From positions 1 through 5,478 of the forward strand of contig CAJWVP010000213.1 of assembly GCA_913048145.1 (NCBI GenBank): a stretch of 5,478 nucleotides of DNA, read 5' to 3'. The translations under genes and the position numbers were made by a program. The DNA comes from an uncultured Rhodospirillaceae bacterium. GTDB taxonomy: Bacteria; Pseudomonadota; Alphaproteobacteria; Rhodospirillales; Casp-alpha2. How positions within the stretch are numbered: position 1 is the first letter of the stretch; each line of letters starts with the position of its first letter. The notes beneath the pieces were generated by a model, which was not told the DNA's origin, did no database searches, and was given only the letters and a program-made list of their open reading frames with translations. Shown one piece after another: positions 1 through 5,478 of this stretch.

Positions 1-1
1 G

Positions 2-208
2 CTCAATCTGTTCCTGGAAGCGACCATGTATCCGAGTTTGGAGAGCTTGCGCCGGGCCGGTATTACCGATGCGGACAACCTGGTTCAGCGCCTGCGGCTT
101 AACCCTTGGCGCCAAGAGGTTGCGGCGGCATGCGCGGCGCCTGCAGTTTCCTTGTTGACGCGTGAAGGTCTGATGTCGGCGCCGTATCTTTCCCGGCGCG
201 GGGCATGA
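2..208 (+). CDS. C-terminal end of an unrecognised protein (5' truncated by the window)
   Basis: The frame is open from the first full codon at position 2 to TGA at 206-208, giving 68 C-terminal residues that start LNLFLEAT and end SRRGA. An internal ATG at 26 exists but has no convincing ribosome binding site, and the frame is open upstream of it, so I read this as the tail of a longer gene. I do not recognise the family. The tail is rich in Ala, Arg and Leu, probably helical and soluble, with no membrane segment, and its two cysteines are not in a motif. Its stop codon overlaps the ATG of the next gene (ATGA at 205-208), which indicates that the two are co-transcribed and probably translationally coupled. 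That it is coding at all rests mainly on this overlap and the lack of stops, so an independent short ORF cannot be excluded. Confidence 0.55.
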   Translation, partial: LNLFLEATMYPSLESLRRAGITDADNLVQRLRLNPWRQEVAAACAAPAVSLLTREGLMSAPYLSRRGA

Positions 209-1317
209 CCATGAAAAAAGACAATGACACCGTCTTCATCGGGGGTGATATCTACCGACAAGCCGCCTACGGAAACAACCATCCGTTGACTATTCCTCGG
301 GTTGGCCCGGTGATGGACGTTTGCCGACACATGGGGTGGCTGGATGGGGGAGCTTACGTGGAGAGTCCAGTAGCCAGCCGGGAGGATCTCATTCGTTTCC
401 ATGCGCCAGCTTACGTGGATGCGGTAATCGAAGCGGATCAGGCTGGTAAGGCCAACGGCCGACTGCGCGAGTATTTTGGATTGGGCACGCTGGAGAACCC
501 GGTATTCAGGGGGCTGTATGAACGGGCGGCGACCAGCTGTGGCGGATCAATCCACGCGGCGGAACGCGTTTTGGATGGCGGTTGCGCCTACAATCCAGCT
601 GGAGGTACGCATCATGGCCGGCCCGCGAAGGCTAGCGGGTTTTGCTATTTCAACGATCCGGTCCTTGCGATTTATCGTTTCTTAGATGCGGGTATGGCGC
701 GGGTGCTATATTTGGATCTGGATGCCCATCATGGCGACGGCGTTGAAGACGCCTTTGCCGATGACTTGCGCGTCGCCACCGTCTCCATTCATGAACAAGA
801 TCGTTGGCCACACTCCGGTAAGTTCAGCGATCCGTCGCGGAACATCTGGAATCTCCCTGTCCCGCGTGGGTTCTCCGATGCGGAGCTTGGGTTTCTGATG
901 GAGGCGGTTGTCATGCCGGTACACGCGAGCTTTGTGCCGGATGCTGTTGTCATTACCTGCGGAGCCGACGGCCTGGCCGGGGACCCCTTATCCGCCATGA
1001 ACCTGTCGAATGTCGCTCTGTGGTCAGCCGTTGCATGCGCGCGCGACGCCACATCGCGCACAGTCGTTCTAGGCGGGGGTGGCTACAACCCCTGGACCGT
1101 AACGCGGTGTTGGGCCGGTCTCTGGGCGGTTCTGGCTGGCTATGACGTAAACGAGCCCGTGGTTGGTGCGGTCGCTGCGCTTCTTGATGGGTTCGAGTCA
1201 GATCTCGTTGATGAAGAGGATGTTGTCTCCGCCTGGCGCACGACCATTGCTGATATCCCCGCGGAGACGGCCGTTCGGCCTGATGTTGAACGCCTCGCTT
1301 TGCAGCGGGCCGCTTAA
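205..1317 (+). CDS. Histone deacetylase / AcuC-family zinc amidohydrolase
   Basis: A 370-residue protein, about the size of a bacterial class I/II-type deacetylase, a family that hydrolyses N-acyl groups from lysine or polyamines using one zinc ion. The active site is complete. The pair H136-H137 lies in GGTHHG and is followed by SGFCYFND (144-151). DLDAHHGDG (171-179) supplies zinc ligands D173 and H175. CGADGLAGD (252-260) supplies the third ligand, D255. GGGGYN (290-295) supplies the transition-state tyrosine Y294. GLGTLENPVF (92-101) corresponds to the substrate-rim loop. There is no signal peptide, so it should be cytoplasmic. Two starts are possible: ATG 205 overlaps the previous stop, while ATG 211 (two residues shorter) is better spaced, 7 nt from a weak GGGG at 200-203. 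It is the first complete gene of the putative lipoate operon, 23 nt before the first radical SAM gene. The usual annotation would be acetoin utilisation or histone deacetylase family protein. The true substrate is unknown; the context makes an acyl- or lipoyl-lysine substrate conceivable. Confidence 0.93.
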   Translation: MTMKKDNDTVFIGGDIYRQAAYGNNHPLTIPRVGPVMDVCRHMGWLDGGAYVESPVASREDLIRFHAPAYVDAVIEADQAGKANGRLREYFGLGTLENPVFRGLYERAATSCGGSIHAAERVLDGGCAYNPAGGTHHGRPAKASGFCYFNDPVLAIYRFLDAGMARVLYLDLDAHHGDGVEDAFADDLRVATVSIHEQDRWPHSGKFSDPSRNIWNLPVPRGFSDAELGFLMEAVVMPVHASFVPDAVVITCGADGLAGDPLSAMNLSNVALWSAVACARDATSRTVVLGGGGYNPWTVTRCWAGLWAVLAGYDVNEPVVGAVAALLDGFESDLVDEEDVVSAWRTTIADIPAETAVRPDVERLALQRAA

Positions 1318-1323
1318 GACGTA

Positions 1324-1334
1324 AAGGGGAGGAG
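1324..1334 (+). promoter_or_regulatory. Strong ribosome binding site for the first radical SAM gene
   Basis: The purine run AAGGGGAGGAG contains GGAGG-type Shine-Dalgarno sequence 6-9 nt before ATG 1341. It is the strongest such site in the window and fixes that start. It lies in the 23-nt gap after the deacetylase stop, so this gene need not depend on translational coupling. Confidence 0.8.
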
Positions 1335-1340
1335 AAGCCA

Positions 1341-2381
1341 ATGACAGCCGATTGGACCAACGTCACCAGAGGTATTGAGGCCCTTGAAGATGCGCCCTTC
1401 GATGAAGACATGGTCGAGCGCCTGCAGAAGGCGGCTGATTTCTCGGCGTCGCGGCCCATTCGCTTCTCGACCCCCACGTTCAAGGAGTTCTCCAGCGAGG
1501 AACTGAGCGGGTGTTCTAAGAACAGCTTTCCAGCCTTCTCGATCACGGCTGGCGCCTGTGCGCTCATGTGTGATCACTGTGAGGCGAACATCCTTGATCC
1601 CATGATTCCCGCGACATCGCCGGAGATGCTGGAAGAGAAAGTTCGCGATCTGGTGCTGCTGCATAACTTGCAGGGGTTTCTGTTGTCCGGCGGTTCGAAC
1701 CGGCGTAATGAGATAGCCTATGAACGCTACTATCCCGTTATCGAAAAATTGAAGACCGAGTTTCCTCATCTTCGCATTGCAATCCACTCGGCGCTCCTAG
1801 ACGAGGCGCGAGCCAAACGCATGGAGACGGCGGGTGTGGACACGGCCATGATGGATGTAATTGGTGCTCAGGAAACGATCCGCGACGTTTACCACTTGGA
1901 CCGGTCAGTGGATGATTTCGAAGCCACATTGGCGTCCCTTTGTTCAACGTCCATGGAGGTGGTGCCACACATCGTCATCGGTTTGCACTATGGCCGCACC
2001 ATGGGCGAGGCGAATGCTCTGGACATCTGTGCGCGCCATGGCATTCACGCCCTTGTTCTGGTCATCGTCATGCCCTTCTACGCGAGAGCGGGGACCTTTT
2101 CGACGCCTGCGACCCGTGACGTTGGTGAGATCTTCCTCGAAGCCCGCCAGCGCCTCGCAAATAAACAAGTTCTTTTGGGTTGTGCGAGGCCGCCGGGAAT
2201 GGTGCGCCGCGTGATCGATTCCTACGCCGTGATGGCTGGCCTCGATGGCATCGCCTTCCCCGCCGACGGCATGGTTGCATTGGCCGACGTCATTGGCCGG
2301 CCCTATCACCAAGAACATGCCTGCTGCTCCATCAAGTTGGGCGGGGAAAGTGACTTTGCGAGAGGACAGTACGCCGCATGA
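1341..2381 (+). CDS. lipS1: Radical SAM lipoyl synthase component (LipS1/LipS2 type, probably LipS1)
   Basis: A 346-residue radical SAM protein. CALMCDHC (73-80) is a canonical CX3CX2C motif (C73, C77, C80) for the [4Fe-4S] cluster that cleaves S-adenosylmethionine. LSGGSN (115-120) fits the glycine-rich SAM-binding strand, and HIVIGLHYGRTMGE (210-223) a later barrel strand of biotin-synthase-like enzymes. Other cysteines, C58, C281 and the pair C328-C329, flank the barrel and could ligate a second cluster. The classical LipA signatures (N-terminal CX4CX5C and C-terminal RSSY) are absent. In the LipS1/LipS2 system each protein carries two [4Fe-4S] clusters and inserts one sulfur into a protein-bound octanoyl chain, LipS2 at C8 first and LipS1 at C6 second. 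The pathway call rests on the neighbours: a LipT-like flavoprotein overlapping the stop, a second radical SAM gene and a lipoate ligase. The symbol follows the order lipS1-lipT-lipS2 as I recall it from Hyphomicrobium. Which of the two paralogues this is remains unsure and the names could be swapped. Confidence 0.8.
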   Translation: MTADWTNVTRGIEALEDAPFDEDMVERLQKAADFSASRPIRFSTPTFKEFSSEELSGCSKNSFPAFSITAGACALMCDHCEANILDPMIPATSPEMLEEKVRDLVLLHNLQGFLLSGGSNRRNEIAYERYYPVIEKLKTEFPHLRIAIHSALLDEARAKRMETAGVDTAMMDVIGAQETIRDVYHLDRSVDDFEATLASLCSTSMEVVPHIVIGLHYGRTMGEANALDICARHGIHALVLVIVMPFYARAGTFSTPATRDVGEIFLEARQRLANKQVLLGCARPPGMVRRVIDSYAVMAGLDGIAFPADGMVALADVIGRPYHQEHACCSIKLGGESDFARGQYAA

Positions 2382-3451
2382 GTGCGAACTTGTCATGCGA
2401 TGTTTTGATTGTCGGATTGGGCCCGGCCGGTTGCCGCGCGGCTGCAGAGGTTGCGGCACGTGGTCTTGAGGTGATGGGGGTCGACCGGCGTCGTTATCCT
2501 GGTGAACCCGTCCAATGCGCCGAATTCGTGCCAGCGCTGCTCGGTCAGGAACTGGACACGCCAAGTGCTGCGCGCCGTCAACAGATTACTGAGATGGCCA
2601 CCTTTGTGGAAGACGAGCCTGCCTATTACCGCGATGACTTCCGCGGTCAAATGATCGACCGGGCTGAATTTGACCGGCAGCTTCTGACTAACGCGCGCGC
2701 GAGGGGCGCCGATTGCCGGTTTGGGACGGTCCTTCGCTCTTTGGACGCTAACGGCGTCGCATTGTTATCGGACGGTGCACGGGTCACGGCCCGGGTTGTT
2801 GTTGGTGCGGACGGCCCGCGTTCCGGCGTTGGCGCTGCCATCGGCCAAGTCAATCTTCACCTGGTGGAGACACGCCAAGTAACGGTGCCTTTGTCGCAGC
2901 CGCACAAGGCTACGGATATCTTTCTTTCCGCCAATTTGGTCGGCGGATACGGCTGGATGTTTCCAAAGGGCGCGTTCGCCAACATCGGCGCGGGCGTGGC
3001 AACGGCGGCGAAGGCCAGGCTCAAGAAGTTGGTCGCAGATCTTCATGCGCGGTTGGTGGCTGAAGGCCGTGTCGGACCAGGCGTGATCAGACATACGGGT
3101 GGGGCCATTCCCGTGGGTGGCATGCTGACGCCTTTTGGACGTCTCGGTGCGGCCCAGGTGCTTCTGGCCGGCGACGCAGCGGGCCTTGCCAACCCTATCA
3201 CTGGCGCGGGCATCCCGGCAGCCGTGATCTCAGGCGCCCTAGCCGGTCAAGCTGCTGCGGCCTTGGTGGCCGGTGAGGTCGACGCGGCCGCGGCCTACGA
3301 AGAAGAGTTGACCGACGTTTTTGGCGCTTCTCTGGACAAGGCGGTTCGGCGCCGTCGTTCAATCCTGGCGGTGCACGCGGAAAATCGGACACCAAAGCTA
3401 CCGGAATTGCGCAGGACTTGGATTGCCTACCCCGAATACTGGGCGGCTTAA
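2378..3451 (+). CDS. lipT: LipT-like FAD-dependent oxidoreductase of the geranylgeranyl reductase family
   Basis: A 357-residue flavoprotein. The N-terminal Rossmann motif is GLGPAG (13-18) after a hydrophobic strand, with D36 at the end of the second strand for the ADP ribose. ADGPRSGVG (144-152) is the central FAD/NAD(P) motif. GDAAGLANPITGAGI (265-279) is the second FAD motif, contacting the ribityl and pyrophosphate part. GYGWMFPKG (190-198) is the aromatic FPKG stretch seen in geranylgeranyl-reductase-type enzymes. C47 in PVQCAEF lies where that family often has a conserved cysteine. There is no membrane segment. The ATG overlaps the preceding stop (ATGA, 2378-2381), with a GAGGA at 2362-2366 upstream. 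Sandwiched between two radical SAM genes, it fits LipT, the flavoprotein of the sLpl(AB)-LipS1/S2 clusters, whose presumed job is to pass electrons from NAD(P)H to the radical SAM clusters or to reduce an intermediate. By sequence alone a pipeline would call it geranylgeranyl reductase; an isoprenoid role is unlikely here because no isoprenoid gene is nearby. Confidence 0.85.
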   Translation: MSANLSCDVLIVGLGPAGCRAAAEVAARGLEVMGVDRRRYPGEPVQCAEFVPALLGQELDTPSAARRQQITEMATFVEDEPAYYRDDFRGQMIDRAEFDRQLLTNARARGADCRFGTVLRSLDANGVALLSDGARVTARVVVGADGPRSGVGAAIGQVNLHLVETRQVTVPLSQPHKATDIFLSANLVGGYGWMFPKGAFANIGAGVATAAKARLKKLVADLHARLVAEGRVGPGVIRHTGGAIPVGGMLTPFGRLGAAQVLLAGDAAGLANPITGAGIPAAVISGALAGQAAAALVAGEVDAAAAYEEELTDVFGASLDKAVRRRRSILAVHAENRTPKLPELRRTWIAYPEYWAA

Positions 3452-3465
3452 GGAACAGGGTAATA

Positions 3466-3471
3466 GAAAGG
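3466..3471 (+). promoter_or_regulatory. Ribosome binding site that decides the second radical SAM start
   Basis: GAAAGG lies 8 nt before ATG 3480. The reading frame is open further upstream to an ATG at 3321, but that extension would overlap the end of lipT by about 130 nt. Its translation looks non-native (Trp- and Arg-rich), so this site supports the shorter start. Confidence 0.6.
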
Positions 3472-3479
3472 CTCACCAC

Positions 3480-4748
3480 ATGACGTGTTTGAAACCTGAA
3501 GATCGCGGCCCCAGGAACGGCAATGCTACTGGCCTGGACTTCAACCCTTTCGAAGCTATGGCACCCCGCTTGCCGGCAGAGGCAGACAAGACTGCCCGCA
3601 ACGGCGAGCGTGTAAAATCTAATAATGTTGCGCCCACGGGCGTCTACAAGCCAAATTACAATATCCTGACGCCGCACATGCGTTCGCCCGAATATGTCCA
3701 GATGTCGACGGCGGCGGCGATCACGTTGGGACTCATGAATGGTAAGATGCACCGCTGTACGTGTACCCGGTGCCTGAACCTTCTGCTTTCCTATCCAGAG
3801 GGCTGTAGGGCGAACTGCGCCTATTGCGGTTTGGCGCGCCATCGCGAGGCCGAGCGGGATTACGCGGACCGCAACTTCATCCGCGTCGACTGGCCCGCCG
3901 TACCCATGGAAGAGATCGTCGATATCGTAGCCCGTGATGGCGAGAACTCTCCATTCCACCGCATGTGCATTTCCATGATCACGCATCCGAATTCGGATAC
4001 GGACACGGTGACTGTGCTGAAGAAATGGACCGATCGAATTCCGGCGGACCGAATCCCCATCTCGATTTTGTCCAACCCGACGACCATGACCCGGGACGAC
4101 GTCCAGGTGTTGAGGGATCTGGGCGCCGATATCTTTACCGTTGCTCTGGACGCGGCAACGCCTAAGTTGTTCGACCGGACGCGCGGCAAGGGCGTAAATT
4201 CGCCGCATTCGTGGAGGAAATATTGGGAAGTCTTGAACGATGCCCGGGATATTTTTGGAAACCAGAAGTTTGGTGCGCATATCATCGTTGGTATGGGGGA
4301 GACGGAGTACGAGGTGTTGACCCTTGTTCAGCAACTGGTGGACTTGGGCGGCCATTCTCATATGTTCTGCTTCTTTCCGGAGAAGGGTTCACTTATGGAT
4401 CACCTGCCGGCGACGCCACGCGACCAATGGCGGCGCGTGCAACTAGCCCGATACCTAATTGACTACGCCGGCGTGCGGGTTGATCACATGCGTTTCGATG
4501 AAGAGGGACGCGTCAGCGACTTTGGCCTGCCTCAGGGCGAGCTGGATACGATCATTGATGCGGGTATTGCATTTCGCACGTCTGGATGTCCTGGGAAGTT
4601 CGCCGAGGACATTTCCGCTTGCGACCGACCCTACGGAGACTCTCCGCCGAGTAATATCGCTAGCTTCCCCTTCCAGCCAATCAAGAAAGACATCAAGAAA
4701 ATCCGCCGCCAGCTGAACATACGCAAGCGCGCGTCGGTGGAGGCCTAA
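3480..4748 (+). CDS. lipS2: Second radical SAM lipoyl synthase component (LipS1/LipS2 type, probably LipS2)
   Basis: A 422-residue radical SAM protein clearly different from the first one. After a polar N-terminal extension of about 50 residues comes a cysteine cluster, CTCTRC (93-98), and ten residues on the CX3CX2C motif CRANCAYC (109-116: C109, C113, C116), which binds the SAM-cleaving [4Fe-4S] cluster. HIIVGMGETEYE (267-278) is the later barrel strand typical of biotin-synthase-related proteins. LDAATPKLFDRTRGKG (223-238) followed by an H-W-YW pattern (243-249) also fits that group. Near the C-terminus C370 (SGCPGK) and C381 (ACDRPYG) precede a Phe/Pro-rich end. C93, C95, C98, C370 and C381 are candidates for the second, sulfur-donating cluster. 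ATG 3480 is preferred over the in-frame ATG 3321 because of its ribosome binding site and because it avoids a long overlap with lipT. The neighbours, a GGR-like flavoprotein 28 nt before and a lipoate ligase 3 nt after, support lipoate assembly. The LipS2 label rests on remembered gene order and may be reversed with LipS1. Confidence 0.8.
   Translation: MTCLKPEDRGPRNGNATGLDFNPFEAMAPRLPAEADKTARNGERVKSNNVAPTGVYKPNYNILTPHMRSPEYVQMSTAAAITLGLMNGKMHRCTCTRCLNLLLSYPEGCRANCAYCGLARHREAERDYADRNFIRVDWPAVPMEEIVDIVARDGENSPFHRMCISMITHPNSDTDTVTVLKKWTDRIPADRIPISILSNPTTMTRDDVQVLRDLGADIFTVALDAATPKLFDRTRGKGVNSPHSWRKYWEVLNDARDIFGNQKFGAHIIVGMGETEYEVLTLVQQLVDLGGHSHMFCFFPEKGSLMDHLPATPRDQWRRVQLARYLIDYAGVRVDHMRFDEEGRVSDFGLPQGELDTIIDAGIAFRTSGCPGKFAEDISACDRPYGDSPPSNIASFPFQPIKKDIKKIRRQLNIRKRASVEA
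4739..4743 (+). promoter_or_regulatory. Ribosome binding site of the lipoate ligase gene
   Basis: GGAGG sits inside the last codons of the preceding radical SAM gene, 8 nt before ATG 4752. Together with the 3-nt intergenic gap this supports coupled translation and fixes the ligase start. Confidence 0.7.
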
Positions 4749-4751
4749 TTC

Positions 4752-5478
4752 ATGGCGCCCACCTTTCGAGTGATCGATACGGGCCTGCGTAGCGGCCGGG
4801 AAAATATCGCTTTTGACCAGGCTCTTATCGAAGGGCGGTTAGCCGACCAGATCCCGGATACGATCCGATTTCTCCGCTTCCCGCCGACCGCGCTGGTTGG
4901 CCGCCATCAGGATTTGCGCCGGGAAATCAAATTGGAGCATTGTCAGGCCAACGGTGTGGGTGTCGCCCGTCGGATTACAGGTGGCGGCGCAATCTTTTTT
5001 GATGAGGGGCAATTGGGTTGGGAGCTTGTGTTCAAGCGAGCACATTTAGGCATTGGGGATCTTGGCACCGCGGCGAAACGCATCTGTGAGGCCGCGGCGG
5101 CAGGGCTGTCGCAGCTTGGCATTGAGGCGAAATACCGTCCGCGCAACGACATCGAGGTTGCGGGGCAGAAGATCTGCGGGACGGGTGGTTTTTTCGACGG
5201 GGACGTCTTGTTCTATCAGGGCACTTTGCTGATCGACATGAACCCCCAGGATATGGTCGCGGCGCTGAATGTGCCGAAGGCGAAGTTGGAAAAGCGTAAC
5301 TTGGATGATGCAGCGAAACGGGTGACGACTTTGCGCACGCTGATGGGTGATGACCTGCCCGACCTGAAAACGATCAAGGCTAAGATGCTGGATGGTTTTC
5401 GCGAGCACCTGGAGATCGATGTAGCGGGGGGCGCTGCCAACGCCGCCGAGGATCGCCTAGCTCAAGAAATTCATGATG
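4752..5478 (+). CDS. slpl(AB): Lipoate:protein ligase, sLpl(AB)-like (3' end beyond the window)
   Basis: The frame is open from ATG 4752 to the window end, giving 242 residues without a stop. It belongs to the biotin/lipoate ligase (BPL/LplA/LipB) fold. ENIAFDQALIEG (17-28) matches the first helix. FLRFPPTALVGRHQD (40-54) is the typical strand-loop before the substrate pocket. RRITGGGAIFFD (73-84) is the lipoyl-AMP binding loop. NDIEVAGQKICGTGGF (132-147) carries the family lysine K140, expected to contact the activated acyl carboxylate. FYQGTLLIDMN (154-164) is the following strand, and RVTTLRTLMG (190-199) leads towards the C-terminal part. LplA enzymes adenylate lipoate or octanoate with ATP and transfer it to a carrier-domain lysine. 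Together with the two radical SAM proteins it would supply octanoylated substrate. E. coli LplA is 338 residues, so an accessory domain of roughly 100 residues probably lies beyond the window edge. The call as the sulfur-oxidation-type sLpl(AB), rather than plain LplA, comes from gene context. The likely target, an LbpA- or GcvH-like protein, is not in the window. Confidence 0.85.
   Translation, partial: MAPTFRVIDTGLRSGRENIAFDQALIEGRLADQIPDTIRFLRFPPTALVGRHQDLRREIKLEHCQANGVGVARRITGGGAIFFDEGQLGWELVFKRAHLGIGDLGTAAKRICEAAAAGLSQLGIEAKYRPRNDIEVAGQKICGTGGFFDGDVLFYQGTLLIDMNPQDMVAALNVPKAKLEKRNLDDAAKRVTTLRTLMGDDLPDLKTIKAKMLDGFREHLEIDVAGGAANAAEDRLAQEIHD

Noticed and set aside
953..1567. A 204-codon minus-strand frame spanning the deacetylase and first radical SAM genes
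   Set aside because: It crosses a well-defined gene boundary and its translation is low-complexity (Arg, Pro, Gln, His-rich) with no family resemblance.
3321..3479. A 53-residue N-terminal extension of the second radical SAM gene from ATG 3321
   Set aside because: It would overlap lipT by about 130 nt in another frame, lacks a ribosome binding site and has atypical composition, whereas ATG 3480 has GAAAGG at 8 nt spacing.
3452..3479. A terminator or promoter in the gap between lipT and the second radical SAM gene
   Set aside because: The 28 nt hold no GC-rich hairpin, no T-run and no recognisable -35/-10 pair; only the ribosome binding site is apparent.
3198..4361. A 387-codon open frame on the minus strand
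   Set aside because: It lies antisense to the end of lipT and most of the second radical SAM gene, crosses their boundary, and its translation is rich in Arg, His and Pro without a motif. This is the usual antisense shadow in GC-rich coding DNA.
1341..4748. Biotin synthase (BioB) or classical lipoyl synthase (LipA) for the two radical SAM genes
   Set aside because: Both have only the generic CX3CX2C motif. LipA's CX4CX5C and RSSY are absent, and I see no BioB-specific motif such as YNHNLD or other bio genes nearby.
1..5478. Mobile elements, CRISPR arrays, tRNA or rRNA genes, long repeats
   Set aside because: Practically all of the window is occupied by tightly packed plus-strand coding sequence, and I saw no direct or inverted repeats or RNA-gene signatures by eye.

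Overview
This window is a compact, fully plus-strand gene cluster from a GC-rich bacterium, most likely an alphaproteobacterium. That placement is inferred from base composition, from the proteobacterial look of the genes, and from the similarity in content to sulfur-oxidation-linked lipoate clusters as I recall them from Hyphomicrobium-type organisms. No marker gene fixes the taxonomy.

Layout: the 3' end of an unrecognised gene (2-208) runs by an ATGA overlap into a zinc-dependent histone-deacetylase/AcuC-family amidohydrolase (205-1317). After a 23-nt gap comes a radical SAM protein (1341-2381). This overlaps by ATGA a geranylgeranyl-reductase-like FAD oxidoreductase (2378-3451). A 28-nt gap leads to a second, different radical SAM protein (3480-4748). 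After 3 nt comes a lipoate-protein-ligase-family gene (4752 to the window end, incomplete). No gap exceeds 30 nt, no terminator or internal promoter is evident, and all genes read the same way, so this looks like one operon open at both ends.

The set of two non-identical radical SAM proteins, a GGR-like flavoprotein and an LplA-like ligase matches the recently described sLpl(AB)-LipS1-LipS2-LipT route for lipoate assembly. In that route the ligase attaches octanoate or lipoate to a carrier lysine. LipS2 then inserts sulfur at C8 and LipS1 at C6 of the protein-bound chain. LipT is thought to supply electrons. In bacteria these genes often sit beside the sHdr-LbpA sulfur-oxidation genes, which would have to lie outside this window.

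The least explained part is the deacetylase-family gene placed in the same operon. All its zinc and catalytic residues are intact. It could be an ordinary deacetylase, or a deacylase acting on lipoyl or octanoyl lysine. That last idea is an inference from context only.
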